DNA of 64,000 bases from Nicoliella spurrieriana (lineage in GTDB: Bacteria > Bacillota > Bacilli > Lactobacillales > Lactobacillaceae): assembly GCF_023380205.1 (NCBI RefSeq), contig NZ_CP093361.1:620001-684000 (forward strand). Reading direction: 5' to 3'. The position numbers and the translations under genes are program-made. Under the pieces are notes generated by a model that made no database searches, was not told the origin of the DNA, and saw nothing but the letters and a program-made list of their open reading frames with translations. Position 1 is the first letter of the stretch. Each line of letters opens with the position of its first letter. Below are positions 15,001-19,302 of this stretch, one piece after another.

Positions 15001-18000
15001 TAAGAAACGGGCTTCGAATGCGGATTCTGCTACTAACAGCCATGCCGATGACGTTACCAGTGATCGCGCAAGTGTAAACGATACGTCCAACGTTACGAAC
15101 CAAGCTGCTGAAGCCACTAGTTCTGCTAATAGTAATGCTGCTGTAGCTGCTAGTGAGACCGCTGCGCAAAGTTCGGCGCACCCTAAGAATGTTATCATTT
15201 CAAGTGCCAATTCCGTTGCCCAATCCGCTTCAACGGTGGCATCGAGTGCTTCAGCTTCGGCAAGTGCATTGAACTCGACCGTTGCAAGTGCGTCTGCAGT
15301 CATTAGTTCAGCTTCCACGACCGTCAGTTCGGCCCAACAAGCTGCTTCGTCTGCTCTCGCCAGCGCCTCGAGCTATGCTTCAATGGCTGCTGATCCGAGT
15401 TTGCCACAATCACAACGGGATGACGCTAGGGCCTCCGCTGCACTGGCTGCTGATAGCGCCGCCGCCCAAGAACAAATTGCTTCTAAGGCGGCTTCGGATG
15501 CCAATGCTGCTGCCAGTGCCACTTCCGGATTAGCCAGTCAAGCGAGTGCTGCACAATCGATTGCCAATAGCGCTGCTAGTCAGGCTGCCAGTGCTAATTC
15601 AGCAGCGAGTGCTGCTGCCACTGCCGGCAGTCAGTTTGACGCTGGCGCTGATTCCGCTAATTCGGTCGCTAGTTCCACGAGTGCCGTTGCATCCAGTGCT
15701 GCTAGCGGTGCTAGTGCCGATTCCGCAAATGCAGCCAAGTACGCTAGTCAAACTAGTGATTCCACTAGTCAAACTGCTGATGCAGCACCAAAGGCTTCTA
15801 ACGCTGCTTCACAGGCAAACAGCATCTTTGCGAACTACCCAGCAAATAAGGTGGTTAGTTCAGCAGCGAGTGTAGCGACTTCCGCTGCTAGCGTTGCCAG
15901 TGCTGCCAACTCCGATGCGGCAATTGCCAATTCCCAAGCGCAATCGGCGAAGTCAGCTGCGTCTGATGCGGCCTCCGCTGCTGATCAATCGAATGCGGCG
16001 GCTAACGCTGCCAGTTCTGCTGCGGCGAGTGCTGCTAGTGCTGCCAAGAGTTACGCAAGTGATGGGGATGAATCATCTGCAAGCTCCGCAAATGTCGTGG
16101 CGTCAACGCAGGCTTCGCTTGCTAGCTCGGCTGCCAGTGCTGCGGTGGTAAATAGTCAAACCGCATCGACTGCCGTTCAATCGGCTTCGAGCGCTTCAGT
16201 TAGAGCTGCGTCCGATGCGGCCGTTGCGAATGCTGCATTATCGGCTGCGAACTCCGCCAATGCAGCGGCATCCAGCGCTGCTGCTGCCCAAGATGCTGCC
16301 GAAAAGGCTGCATCCGATGCTGCCAAGAATGCGGCTAATCAAAATAACCAGACCGCTTCCCAAGCTAGCGGGGCTGATTCAGCGAACTCATCGACTACGG
16401 CCCACGCAAACGTGGCGAGCGCTAATAATGACAATGCGCAAAGTAACTCGGCCGTGGTTAATTCGGTTACCAGCGCCATTAACAGCCTTGCTTCCAACGC
16501 CCCACAAAACAGTAGTGCACAAAGCTATGCACAACAGGCAAGTACCGCATCTGTCTTCGCTAGCTCCGCTGCCTCACGGGCTAGCAGCGCTAATTCCGTG
16601 GCCCAAAGTGCACGGAGCGCTGCCAGTGCTGCCAATAGTATGGCGGCTTCGGCTAACCAACAGGCTAGTTCGGAAGCATCGATTGCATCAGCGCTTGCTA
16701 GTCAAGCTGCTTCGGCTGCGAGTGCTGGAGATTATCCAGCAGTTAGTTCATTAAATAGTCTGTTATCCTCTGCCAACAGTGCTGGGAATTCATACTATAG
16801 TGAAGCTTCCGCTGCCAATAGCATTGCTAGTTCAGCCAACAGCGTTGCTAGTTCGGCCCAGTCATTGACGGAATCACTTGCTTCAGTGGCTGCGAGTGCT
16901 TCGACTGCAGTGCGGGATGCCTATGCGAATGCTTATCGGGTGACCCACTTGTCGAACAAGGCTGATCAATACATGCCTGCTACCAGTAATGCTGATAGCT
17001 TGACTTCAGCTAACATTAGCGCTGTGAATGCCGACTTGAACCAGGCCAACCAATACTCAGTGGCTGCTTCATCCAGCACTTCTGGCACTTACGCTCCCGC
17101 TAGTTCGGCTCAGGTATTGGCCAGTCAAGTGATCAGCCAGGCAATGTTACCGAATGCTGATTCAGCAACGCGGAGTTTCGCCTCGTTAGCAAGTTCTGCT
17201 GCCAACACGATCGCATCGGCCTCCGCTGACGCCGTGATTGCCAATCAGATTGCTAGTTCAGCCACCTCGGTGGCAAACTCCGCAGCTGCAGCGGCACGCT
17301 TTGCGGCAACGGATGCTAACTACGCCGTCAGTGCCGCCAACATCGCAAACGCTGCAGCCTCAGCTGCCTATGCGCGTGGTGATCAGGAGTCCGGTGATAG
17401 TTATGCGGCTGCTGCTTCATCCGCAGCGAGTGCTGCTGCCGTAGCGGCTAGTCAAGTCGCCAGTGCGAACTCCGTCGTTGCGTCTGCAACGGCAGTGGCT
17501 AGCCTAGCCGCTAGCCGGGCTGCCAGTGATTATCAAACGATTATTGAGTCTGCGAAGTTAATCTTCGCCCACCAACCATCAGCTGTTGATTCAAGTGCTG
17601 CTGTTGATTCGAGCGCTGCTGCTGATTACTATGAACAAGGGGTCAGGGATGCAAAGGCTAGTGTTAAGAAGAATGCTAACTACCTCAGTCAACCAAGTTA
17701 TCAGGGTGGTTATGATGGTTACCGCGATGGTTACAAGAACAAGGCTAAGCAGACTGACTTTACCGGCAAGACGGCGCTCTATCGGGCTGACTATGAAAAG
17801 GCCTACCTAGTAGGGCAAGCTGCTTACCGGGCTGAAGTTGCCAAGGGCCGGGCTGCCGCTAACCGGGATCGCTTAGCAGTTGGTTCCCTTGCTGGCAAGT
17901 CAGCTGGTTATAAGTATGGCTACCAGCTCGCATTCAACGCTAAGCTGAGAAAGCATCCTAAGTATATCTACAACACGCAAAACATTTATCTTTACAATAA

Positions 18001-18424
18001 TGCTAACTTTGCCACTGATCACCGGGTTCGTGGGTACCTTAAGAAACCGCAAAAACGGGTTTCTGAATTCAAGATTACGAAGATGGTAATTGCGAAGAAT
18101 GGTCGGGTTCGGTATGCCGTTAAGAGCCACTTAGCTGACCATGTTACCAAGGGGTACTTGACTGCTAACCGGCACTTTATCGTGAATGCTTACTACAGCA
18201 AGACCGATATGAAACGGGCTAATAGTCATACCGTTCGGGTCATTAATCCGAAGGGCGCTCGACTTCATTCGACCTTAGCCTTTAGCAATAAGAATGGTCA
18301 ATACTACAAGCCAGGGACTAAGCTCCACGTTAGTCACGTGGTGAACTACCATGGCTTGACCCGCTTTAGTGTTGGCAACGGGAAGTACATTACCAGTAAT
18401 AAGAAATTTGTGAAATTCATTTAA
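1..18424 (+). CDS. Giant serine/alanine-rich repeat surface adhesin A (5' end outside window)
   Basis: This is probably a cell-surface adhesin whose N-terminal binding region is held away from the cell by a very long repeat stalk. The open frame is already running at base 2 and ends at TAA 18422-18424, giving 6,140 residues. The first ATG, at 65, lies inside the beta-solenoid domain, so the true start and signal peptide are upstream. Domain order by residue in the window is: pectate-lyase-like beta-solenoid (1 to about 330), second binding-region part (about 330-575), Ala/Ser repeat (577 to about 5850), Tyr/Gly-motif segment (about 5865-5980), and DUF5776-like C-terminus (about 5985-6140). 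I see no Cys. There is no LPXTG motif or terminal hydrophobic tail, so sortase anchoring is unlikely; non-covalent wall binding through the C-terminal domain is inferred. Known SRR proteins are glycosylated and exported by SecA2/SecY2, which is not shown here. A strong terminator follows. The ligand is unknown. Confidence 0.88.
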   Translation, partial: SATPSGTGTFITINGQNHVVDLTTMHNNPVNVNLTLENFAKMYGTNIYGQVNMYSSNQGSLTYKNLNYEGSQLFYGPNVPNVYISGDVYVVSEGQYSSVWGSRRTDNYNQQNMQINNLELLPGSTYTGQTQDGNVIELGGSLKLDQGSTMTLLPGGRGGENAGSFNRSGQTGNEGLAITGGGATINQGATLNIIPRDNQADAMVNSGYVNINGGTMNVTYNNAPSDGDPLWIKGSLNVQNGGSFNVHGAGSGFAGFGGNMVTVTNANINIQNRGNMAIYTDGQTTNSGLTLLKNYQSAVTINNPGTNVVFSKNGLNNDAGGTGVGNFFNTTPIYAYAVQGQVDNNTDKKSQYLVKINGSSGNVLQVYDQNGSLIADPDINNFDNAKSQYLAFHAVPTVFLNGTPALSSDNSAASKFDVNAQIQLNNVDSTDGYVYVRVQTNGTDEKPAAGDNASNTTTDSKGMLKDPDQAVSTGGDSDYRNAYTTAIPVSAFTSQGNGVYTYSYNHPINAVSSAPTNVIVTAQYQVTNSSTQIQNNGSNTSITNVSHNPATLPITNNTSTVSGTITQNVMVIDQTGKYNTSAQTANSSAASYATAAASVASAATSYSSVASSASSVVNNYSGVAQSLSSVAQSLLSSAQSQSSDSNAKSDYSSLSSAVSSASSAINSYSADAKIQSSIASSAASAVSSAIAAAFAASSAASSAAVATASATTAFSSAASLSPQSTVASVQGSISTAASNAASTAVSAAAVALSLSSSVDSLNVKGTSAAAQAINDESAAASYAFTLSSLMNSLSSSNASSNASVADSGNSYISSNASFTSSQAAAVISIANVYPDSADFNGFRSTANSASSTMSSASSAGSSANIVAQSYRAAADQANSNAKSYYAAASSYASDAQSQAIAAQSYASLGSSDSARDAASRAAVARSNAEGAGASLAMYASSTTSYAALVSSAELIVSANVKSASVAYDAAASAYNKAQSTATSHTNSVASSAKSVAESASSVASIAASGASSASSTVSSASVNASSHAYLTSSYASEANTSNTGAQNDSNAINNARTQASEAAKSNPTNSAISSGSSVINSAASTASSAASAASSANTIAQSAKSSADAASASAASANIAASLAASVANSASVVASSAAEKGDQADALAAANSASDAASSANIAAQSALAAQSAASTAESNASSASNAVASYASIVADANKSAQSAMNEINGVINQGNSAKNEATSHANDASNQASQAGNDASGASSGAISASSAAGSFSSQTHQTASSADQTKDSMTSVQTSINSLMSSYSSNSYVKSANSVVNSASGTVSSAADDMSNASSTANSASSAAGSYASKASADASVASSAASIASSAANAGNTDSAVTANTQASSAAIAASNAANDASAARNSAESEASKASSASYRASVDSVSISNAVSDANSAVSAASAAVSGGSSYTSNASSAASDASTAASDANQAASNASSGADQASTATNESSSTANSLSSQASQSMTSFDAAHNVINSLPQSNADVSSAASLTSSALSAAQSATSDMSNASSTANSASSAASSHASTAASAAADANTQSSIASSAASAAKSAAEQGDNSTAASAAATASAAQSKADQDKSIAESASSAASNEASIGSTAVVSATSASSAIDSAAKVASEAASEAASKVYNSQASSAASGANTASANASNAATGSSNGSADASNTASHASSASVVASNAASNNSATSTAANSTHSYSSNASSLASAIPSNQDISSASSAIDSASSVASTASTKADAANQAAQSAKSRADSDNAKASSANAVASSAAAAASSASNAVSSYATAGNSTAASSEAVVASSAASVATSAANDASDANADASKAASDADSASAVVASQSSIASSANSVASSANSVVNSVATSVYQSNADSAATSAATTNHSVASAHDSASSNGSNAATKSDQANTASSQASTAAQSASSANSAISSLNSNNAANPVVASASVVVSSANSVAASASADATSASSDAASAKSAADSAVASASAADKAASDATVAASSYAAAAKSAQTPDAAASLASQASSAAAVASNALSSANDASNAANSAAQKATSAAQRAADDQSTASSAAQVASNATSQASSAISAGISSANSTVSSAGSAVPAASNTASSVASGAQDANQSANASSSQASALNSAASSAANSANLDGQDANSIASANPNNSAIASAASQANSAASAAQSAASIASTASKAASSASSTAASANSIAASANADVSAANSAYASASAAAAAAAKDNNSAAAASAASAAASAAVRAQSGANVASAAASQAASASNTASSAAVTASNANSDANSYAGIASAADKTASALSSAASSANSAQISAGNSTASSAADDTSSAASTTAPLSSAASADASNTDSYAKITSDANDAKSGAGSSTSIANDGNTKASSYASQYPQNSAIANDASVASSANSVANSANSVASSANSVAQAAKSTADSIASDTSQQNSIANSANSVASAAKSAASAAYAAGNNNDGDKYARQASQAASDANNAAYRAQTNSAAASQAVVDASNAASTAASASNVASNAASTVNSAVENAASTANTVNGYASGASNDASKAASAASMTNSQAASANQVTSGVTSDASDATVASSVASSANQTTSQAADAASIANSLASSAASGHVDPVVSSAASVASSAFSVTSSAASVASSENNVASAANQDAKAAVSSANTAAANASAAKDAASNAASVASSAAAKGDGSTAASASAVASQQASSAVSAASIASAARSKADSASSAASSAASAAESAASVASAANQTASSAASTAQSQAAVIDSSNAELTSDRASSATDATVAHSVNANSYAKTASDANSGAQGQSSQTSVSNIAASSAASAVASIASAHSDNSAIANANSTAQSASQTATSAAADASIAASQASAANSSAVAASTAASQAVDSANAANAAVKSIASAQPFDSDAAASAADSAAAANSAADRAESSASSAASAAKSASDRAATDSTIASNAVNAAQTAQASATAISNALVNANSTASSGSSVASSAASEATSYASGTSNGPSDAANAASKAASVSALASSASNTLNSTSSAASATDSNATHVQSLASSASGNSGMQSAASVATSAATDAANASQAAVSANSAIQSAKDRANLASSTAASANSAANSAAAAAQSASQAASSAAANGDPSTAFSQASIASQEAESAKAAANAASAARDDGNAAATAAANAATSMDAANAAASAANSLASSAASTANSLADDGYASVANNDADAAKAASTAAQGANQSAANNGNDASLKSSQASVSNSQASDAASAVNSAVTVVNSLNGLNSANPVVTSASSVVASASSVANSASADATSASADATSAKNAADSATASAIAASTAASYAASSAASYADAAKSAHGSAAISLANQASFAASAASAAQSSAYAASNAANSAAQKATSAALRAASDQALASNAARDATAAASQATSVIAAGISSADSTTSSASSAVSSAQSTATSASSATSVASSATGSDSVQTSTASSTASSAANNAGLDAQDASVIASLNPGNASIASAALKASSAASVAKSASSVASSASQTASSASSVANSAANAIASANNDINAANTDYSSAASVEASAAKTSNSALASSAASAAASAAARAKSGADVISQAASAASAAAVDGSNAVTAGTNAANAASSAASDAAAADSTANAMNTAKPADPNSAASVGNSTASSAASVANSASGVTGPIVSSTSQNASNTDGYAKVASDANTGAGSSTSVANSETGQVNSYAAQYPTNTVISSANSGANSANSVVNSANTAASNANSTAAAAKSTADSAANDASKQDSVAKSAASTASDASASASSAYAAGNTTEGDRYARQASQAATDANSAATKAQSDSSAASAAVVTASTAASTAVSASSVAASAAQVVSGAFSNAASAAAAADGYVNGAENDAKKAVSAASVADSNTAAAGSDQAGVTSASSVVSNATSAATSVASATTSASAAISAANSIATAGGHANNPQINSDASVASSAASVASSANSVVNSAASDFNAASSAASNAITSANAASNAASIAASLARSAADAASSAAAKGDNTTASSASVVAAQQAASAVSASNAAVSARSDADRAAIAASNAASQAASAATVASSANAVQSSAATDAQSIAAGLNPLDPTANSNRASNADSAANSNASATSNFASTASVANSGAQSTATPTDSANRQASSATSVVNSLASKYPSNPAISAASNIASQANTAASSANADALIATSQASAAKSSADAAASAASAAANTAASANSVAASAAKTKPFDSAASATASKAAADAEAANANASVAQSNASVAASAAQSASERAATDSSLASSAAATAQTAAANALATSQAIASAANAEVSASNASQYVTAASKAANDATPVQSAASAAATSANASANATTSDTSALSSTSSFVASIASLNPTDSGAASAANSVATYVAAGSKASAAGSTAASNAAVDSKNAASAAQQAASQYVAAASASSAAKAYADAATSFAQNGDSSNAALNSSLADSAVSAASQAAASGSAFTSTASSAASQAIVESQTASSAKSATQSAASAAAQVQTSLMNSIAQASSTGNSTASSANSEAANLASGANTSASNANDNAQSAASDAKSASTAHSGANDSSSAVSSTAQSANSVANDYRSNSAVSAAVAKINSANTTAASAAADAAIASSQATAAKAAADAANATVSAQNALAKSAADQANADSISASIAYAANNYVAGNSYANAAKSAASSAVTASSNAASAAMSVKAATDQAASAAVRANADSTAASKAAADASTAASELDTAVKTQNSQTSEASDIASSANAANSAADSANHNTINNSTATSSNASATDSAASKVASLASLTSSQASDTHDASSVAASVLAAENKVDAPTQAELSSDASVAASAAADADNASSAASQASSNANHASNIASSASASAASARAAAQSATNDAVSYASQASAAAVLGNSSAADALNSQAKSAANSASAQNSIAQVADQAASSASLTAAGALQTATNALSAASSANSVASSAASDAQSRAASYDANQSKKRASNADSATNSHADDVTSDRASVNDTSNVTNQAAEATSSANSNAAVAASETAAQSSAHPKNVIISSANSVAQSASTVASSASASASALNSTVASASAVISSASTTVSSAQQAASSALASASSYASMAADPSLPQSQRDDARASAALAADSAAAQEQIASKAASDANAAASATSGLASQASAAQSIANSAASQAASANSAASAAATAGSQFDAGADSANSVASSTSAVASSAASGASADSANAAKYASQTSDSTSQTADAAPKASNAASQANSIFANYPANKVVSSAASVATSAASVASAANSDAAIANSQAQSAKSAASDAASAADQSNAAANAASSAAASAASAAKSYASDGDESSASSANVVASTQASLASSAASAAVVNSQTASTAVQSASSASVRAASDAAVANAALSAANSANAAASSAAAAQDAAEKAASDAAKNAANQNNQTASQASGADSANSSTTAHANVASANNDNAQSNSAVVNSVTSAINSLASNAPQNSSAQSYAQQASTASVFASSAASRASSANSVAQSARSAASAANSMAASANQQASSEASIASALASQAASAASAGDYPAVSSLNSLLSSANSAGNSYYSEASAANSIASSANSVASSAQSLTESLASVAASASTAVRDAYANAYRVTHLSNKADQYMPATSNADSLTSANISAVNADLNQANQYSVAASSSTSGTYAPASSAQVLASQVISQAMLPNADSATRSFASLASSAANTIASASADAVIANQIASSATSVANSAAAAARFAATDANYAVSAANIANAAASAAYARGDQESGDSYAAAASSAASAAAVAASQVASANSVVASATAVASLAASRAASDYQTIIESAKLIFAHQPSAVDSSAAVDSSAAADYYEQGVRDAKASVKKNANYLSQPSYQGGYDGYRDGYKNKAKQTDFTGKTALYRADYEKAYLVGQAAYRAEVAKGRAAANRDRLAVGSLAGKSAGYKYGYQLAFNAKLRKHPKYIYNTQNIYLYNNANFATDHRVRGYLKKPQKRVSEFKITKMVIAKNGRVRYAVKSHLADHVTKGYLTANRHFIVNAYYSKTDMKRANSHTVRVINPKGARLHSTLAFSNKNGQYYKPGTKLHVSHVVNYHGLTRFSVGNGKYITSNKKFVKFI
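2..1000 (+). other. Pectate-lyase-like beta-solenoid adhesive domain of adhesin A (truncated by window edge)
   Basis: Short beta-strand rungs alternate with Asn/Gly turns, for example ITGGGATINQGATLNIIP, VNINGGTMNV, LNVQNGGSFNVHG and VTVTNANINIQNRG. This is the pattern expected of a right-handed parallel beta-helix. It matches the paralogous domain of adhesin B almost rung for rung; both contain KMY, NIYG, GSQLFYGPN and a GRGGENAG loop. Related binding regions of Limosilactobacillus reuteri SRR proteins are beta-solenoids reported to bind pectin-type polysaccharides and host glycoproteins. Carbohydrate binding here is an inference by family. I cannot identify a lyase catalytic set, so binding without catalysis is the default reading. 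Confidence 0.72.
1001..1729 (+). other. C-terminal part of adhesin A binding region
   Basis: This non-repetitive segment sits between the solenoid and the SRR stalk. It contains YLVKINGSSGNVLQVYDQNG, AVPTVFLNGTPALS and YVYVRVQTNGTDEKPAAGDN, all with close counterparts in adhesin B (about 21500-22227). The alternating hydrophobic pattern suggests beta-sandwich or further solenoid structure. The block at 1309-1358 is nearly identical at DNA level to 21809-21858 of the paralogue. No specific function is recognised. Confidence 0.6.
1730..17560 (+). repeat. Ala/Ser-rich repeat stalk of adhesin A, about 24 degenerate units of about 220 residues
   Basis: The segment is built mostly of Ala and Ser with Asn, Asp, Thr, Val and Gln, no Cys, and Pro only at unit boundaries. 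Units are marked by a motif of the form (N/Y/H)P-x-N followed by hydrophobic residues and SSA-x-SV. It falls near 2495, 3195, 3890, 4515, 5195, 5855, 6505, 7200, 7890, 8545, 9210, 9860, 10505, 11200, 11875, 12530, 13160, 13825, 14515, 15180, 15835, 16495 and 17150, a mean spacing of about 666 bases. A second landmark in many units is an A-x-GD or AAGN turn about 70 residues later. Unlike the late part of adhesin B, unit length varies by tens of bases and sequence is strongly diverged, so this looks like an older array. Confidence 0.85.
5855..13160 (+). repeat. Six-unit super-repeat of about 4.0 kb in adhesin A, present as two copies (second incomplete)
   Basis: Units 5855 to about 9859 recur in the same order from 9860. 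Paired landmarks are NPVV (about 5860 and 9865), NSAAQKATSAA (about 6175 and 10180), SAGISS-type versus AAGISS (about 6293 and 10298), LDGQDA versus LDAQDA (about 6475 and 10480), GDKYARQASQAA versus GDRYARQASQAA (about 7450 and 11440), and a KPFDS or QPFDS motif (about 8752 and 12742). Each pair is close to 4.0 kb apart, equal to six units. The same order of unit types appears in adhesin B from about 29040. This indicates block duplication of several units at once, before or during divergence of the paralogues. Confidence 0.75.
17590..17950 (+). other. Tyr/Gly-motif segment before the C-terminus of adhesin A
   Basis: After the stalk the composition changes sharply to Tyr-, Gly-, Lys- and Arg-rich sequence. 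Repeating aromatic spacings are visible: YYEQGVRDAKASV, YQGGYDGYRDGYKN, YRADYEKAYLVGQAAYRA and GYKYGYQLAF. Related Y-x-x-G/A-Y patterns occur near the N-terminus of adhesin B (19501-19880). The basic charge would suit contact with wall polymers, but this is inference and I do not recognise a named family. Confidence 0.55.
17951..18421 (+). other. DUF5776-like C-terminal domain of adhesin A, probable non-covalent wall-binding module
   Basis: Two roughly 75-residue halves are visible. The first contains IYNTQNIYLYNNANF and ends in KGYLTANRHFIVNAYY; the second begins HTVRVINPKGARLH and ends GNGKYITSNKKFVKFI. The closing G-x-YIT-x-NKK-x-V pattern is typical of lactobacillar C-terminal DUF5776 or SLAP-like modules, which are basic and thought to bind cell-wall polymers. 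The stop follows directly, with no LPXTG, hydrophobic span or charged tail. Assignment to DUF5776 rests on remembered family patterns and needs a profile search. Confidence 0.65.
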
Positions 18425-18436
18425 CGTTAATTTTAA

Positions 18437-18488
18437 AATAAGGGATTTAGATTGGGATGAAAAACCAACCTAAATCCCTTATTTTTTT
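18437..18488 (+). terminator. Intrinsic terminator after adhesin A
   Basis: A perfect 14-bp stem (18437-18450 with 18470-18483) is extended by one A-C mismatch and a further TTGG/CCAA pairing. It closes a 9-base loop at 18456-18464. A run of seven T follows at 18482-18488. Position and strength suggest that adhesin A and B are transcribed separately. Confidence 0.88.
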
Positions 18489-18594
18489 GGTACATTGCTA
18501 AATTTATAGTCTTAAATCTAGTTAATCATTCAAATAAATGGTAGAATTTAACCATGTACAACTGTGTGCTCTTTTAATAGTGACACAAAAGATC

Positions 18595-18598
18595 GGAG
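18595..18598 (+). promoter_or_regulatory. Ribosome binding site (GGAG) of adhesin B
   Basis: GGAG lies 8 bases before the ATG at 18607 and decides the start. Translation from here begins directly with a basic region and a hydrophobic core suited to export. The in-frame ATG at 18538 would add 23 residues with no Shine-Dalgarno sequence. Confidence 0.75.
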
Positions 18599-18606
18599 AT
18601 GTTTTA

Positions 18607-18756
18607 ATGCTTTATAATAAATTTGAATATAGTAAAGTAAACGATAAAAAAGTCCTCCGGAAAGTCAAGAAACAATGGGTGGTCATGTCACTATCCATGT
18701 TCACAATTCTTGGTGGAGGAGCAGCCATTGGCCAACACATTACAACGGTAAGTGCC
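18607..18756 (+). other. KxYKxGKxW-like signal peptide of adhesin B
   Basis: Residues 1-50. The segment K19-V-K-K-Q-W24 keeps the spaced lysines and the tryptophan of the KxYKxGKxW signal motif used by SRR glycoproteins exported through SecA2/SecY2, but the Tyr and Gly are replaced. The hydrophobic core is residues 25-42 and TTVSANA at 46-52 offers cleavage after residue 50 or 52. Use of the accessory Sec pathway is inferred from the family. Confidence 0.65.
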
Positions 18757-18885
18757 AATGCTAATACCAGTACCTATACATCTGATTCTAACAGCGATGC
18801 AGATTCTGCATCATCTAGCACGGATAAAGCATCAGCTAGCTCCTCTGCTGATGCCAGTGCCAATAACACGACTAGCTCACAATAG
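18607..18885 (+). CDS. Adhesin B, N-terminal fragment: signal peptide and start of Ser-rich region
   Basis: The 92-codon fragment starts at ATG 18607 with GGAG 8 bases upstream and ends at TAG 18883-18885. It carries a basic n-region (KKVLRKVKKQWVVM), a hydrophobic core (SMFTILGGGAAIG) and a probable cleavage site after VSA or SANA. A Ser/Asp/Ala stretch follows. The sequence after the stop keeps the same frame and composition without break to 59778, so this fragment is the start of adhesin B rather than a separate small gene. Unsuppressed, it would give only a short secreted peptide. Confidence 0.7.
   Translation: MLYNKFEYSKVNDKKVLRKVKKQWVVMSLSMFTILGGGAAIGQHITTVSANANTSTYTSDSNSDADSASSSTDKASASSSADASANNTTSSQ
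18883..18885 (+). other. In-frame amber codon interrupting adhesin B (codon 93)
   Basis: The local codons read AGC TCA CAA TAG AGT ACC ACT AGC. Both sides are Ser/Thr/Ala-rich in the same frame, and a single substitution (CAG to TAG, or TCG to TAG) explains the stop. The next possible starts are GTG 19303 and an ATG near 19369. Neither has a ribosome binding site or signal peptide, so downstream reinitiation would not yield an exported protein. Confidence 0.85.
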
Positions 18886-19302
18886 AGTACCACTAGCGTT
18901 AGTTCCAGCGCCACTACTGATAGCAGCGCTGCTGACGCCACCAGTGGGTCCAATTCTACCGATTCTACCAGCACCACTAGTAAAGCAAGCGAAACCGCTG
19001 CTTCCAGTAGTGCTGATGACAGCCAATCATCGAATTCAACCAGTAGTAGTGCCACTAGCAATCGCAGTTCCGCTAGTGACAAGAGCAGTGCTACCAGCAG
19101 TTCTGCTGACAGTAGTTCTGCTGACAGTAGCTCCATAGATAGTAGTTCCGCCGACAGTGCTTCAGCTAGCTCAGCTGAAAGCGCTGGTTTTGCTGCGGCT
19201 TCATCCGCTGCGCAGGCCGGAACCACGGTTTCCAGCAGTACTGATGCTAATTTTAATAAGGGCGTTTCGGAATATGCCTCCTCAGTTGCAGCAGCTTCAT
19301 CA

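Larger units (their letters stand above)
18425..18606 (+). other. Intergenic region between the two adhesin genes
   Basis: The 182-base AT-rich gap holds the terminator of adhesin A and the leader of adhesin B. Weak -10-like hexamers are TATAGT (18505-18510) and TAGAAT (18542-18547), but neither has a convincing -35 at 16-18 bases, so I do not call a promoter. An ATG at 18538 is in frame with adhesin B but lacks a ribosome binding site. No small gene is supported. Confidence 0.7.

Noticed and set aside
18501-18547. Promoter of adhesin B at TATAGT 18505 or TAGAAT 18542
   Set aside because: The -10-like hexamers lack a convincing -35 at proper spacing in this AT-rich gap. A promoter must lie here or upstream, but I cannot place it.
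18538-18606. Alternative upstream ATG start for adhesin B
   Set aside because: No Shine-Dalgarno sequence precedes it and it would bury the signal peptide behind 23 extra residues. ATG 18607 has GGAG at the right distance.
18883-18885. TAG as a recoded amino acid such as pyrrolysine
   Set aside because: Nothing in the window supports it: no pyl genes, no special context, and a one-base change from a normal codon is simpler.
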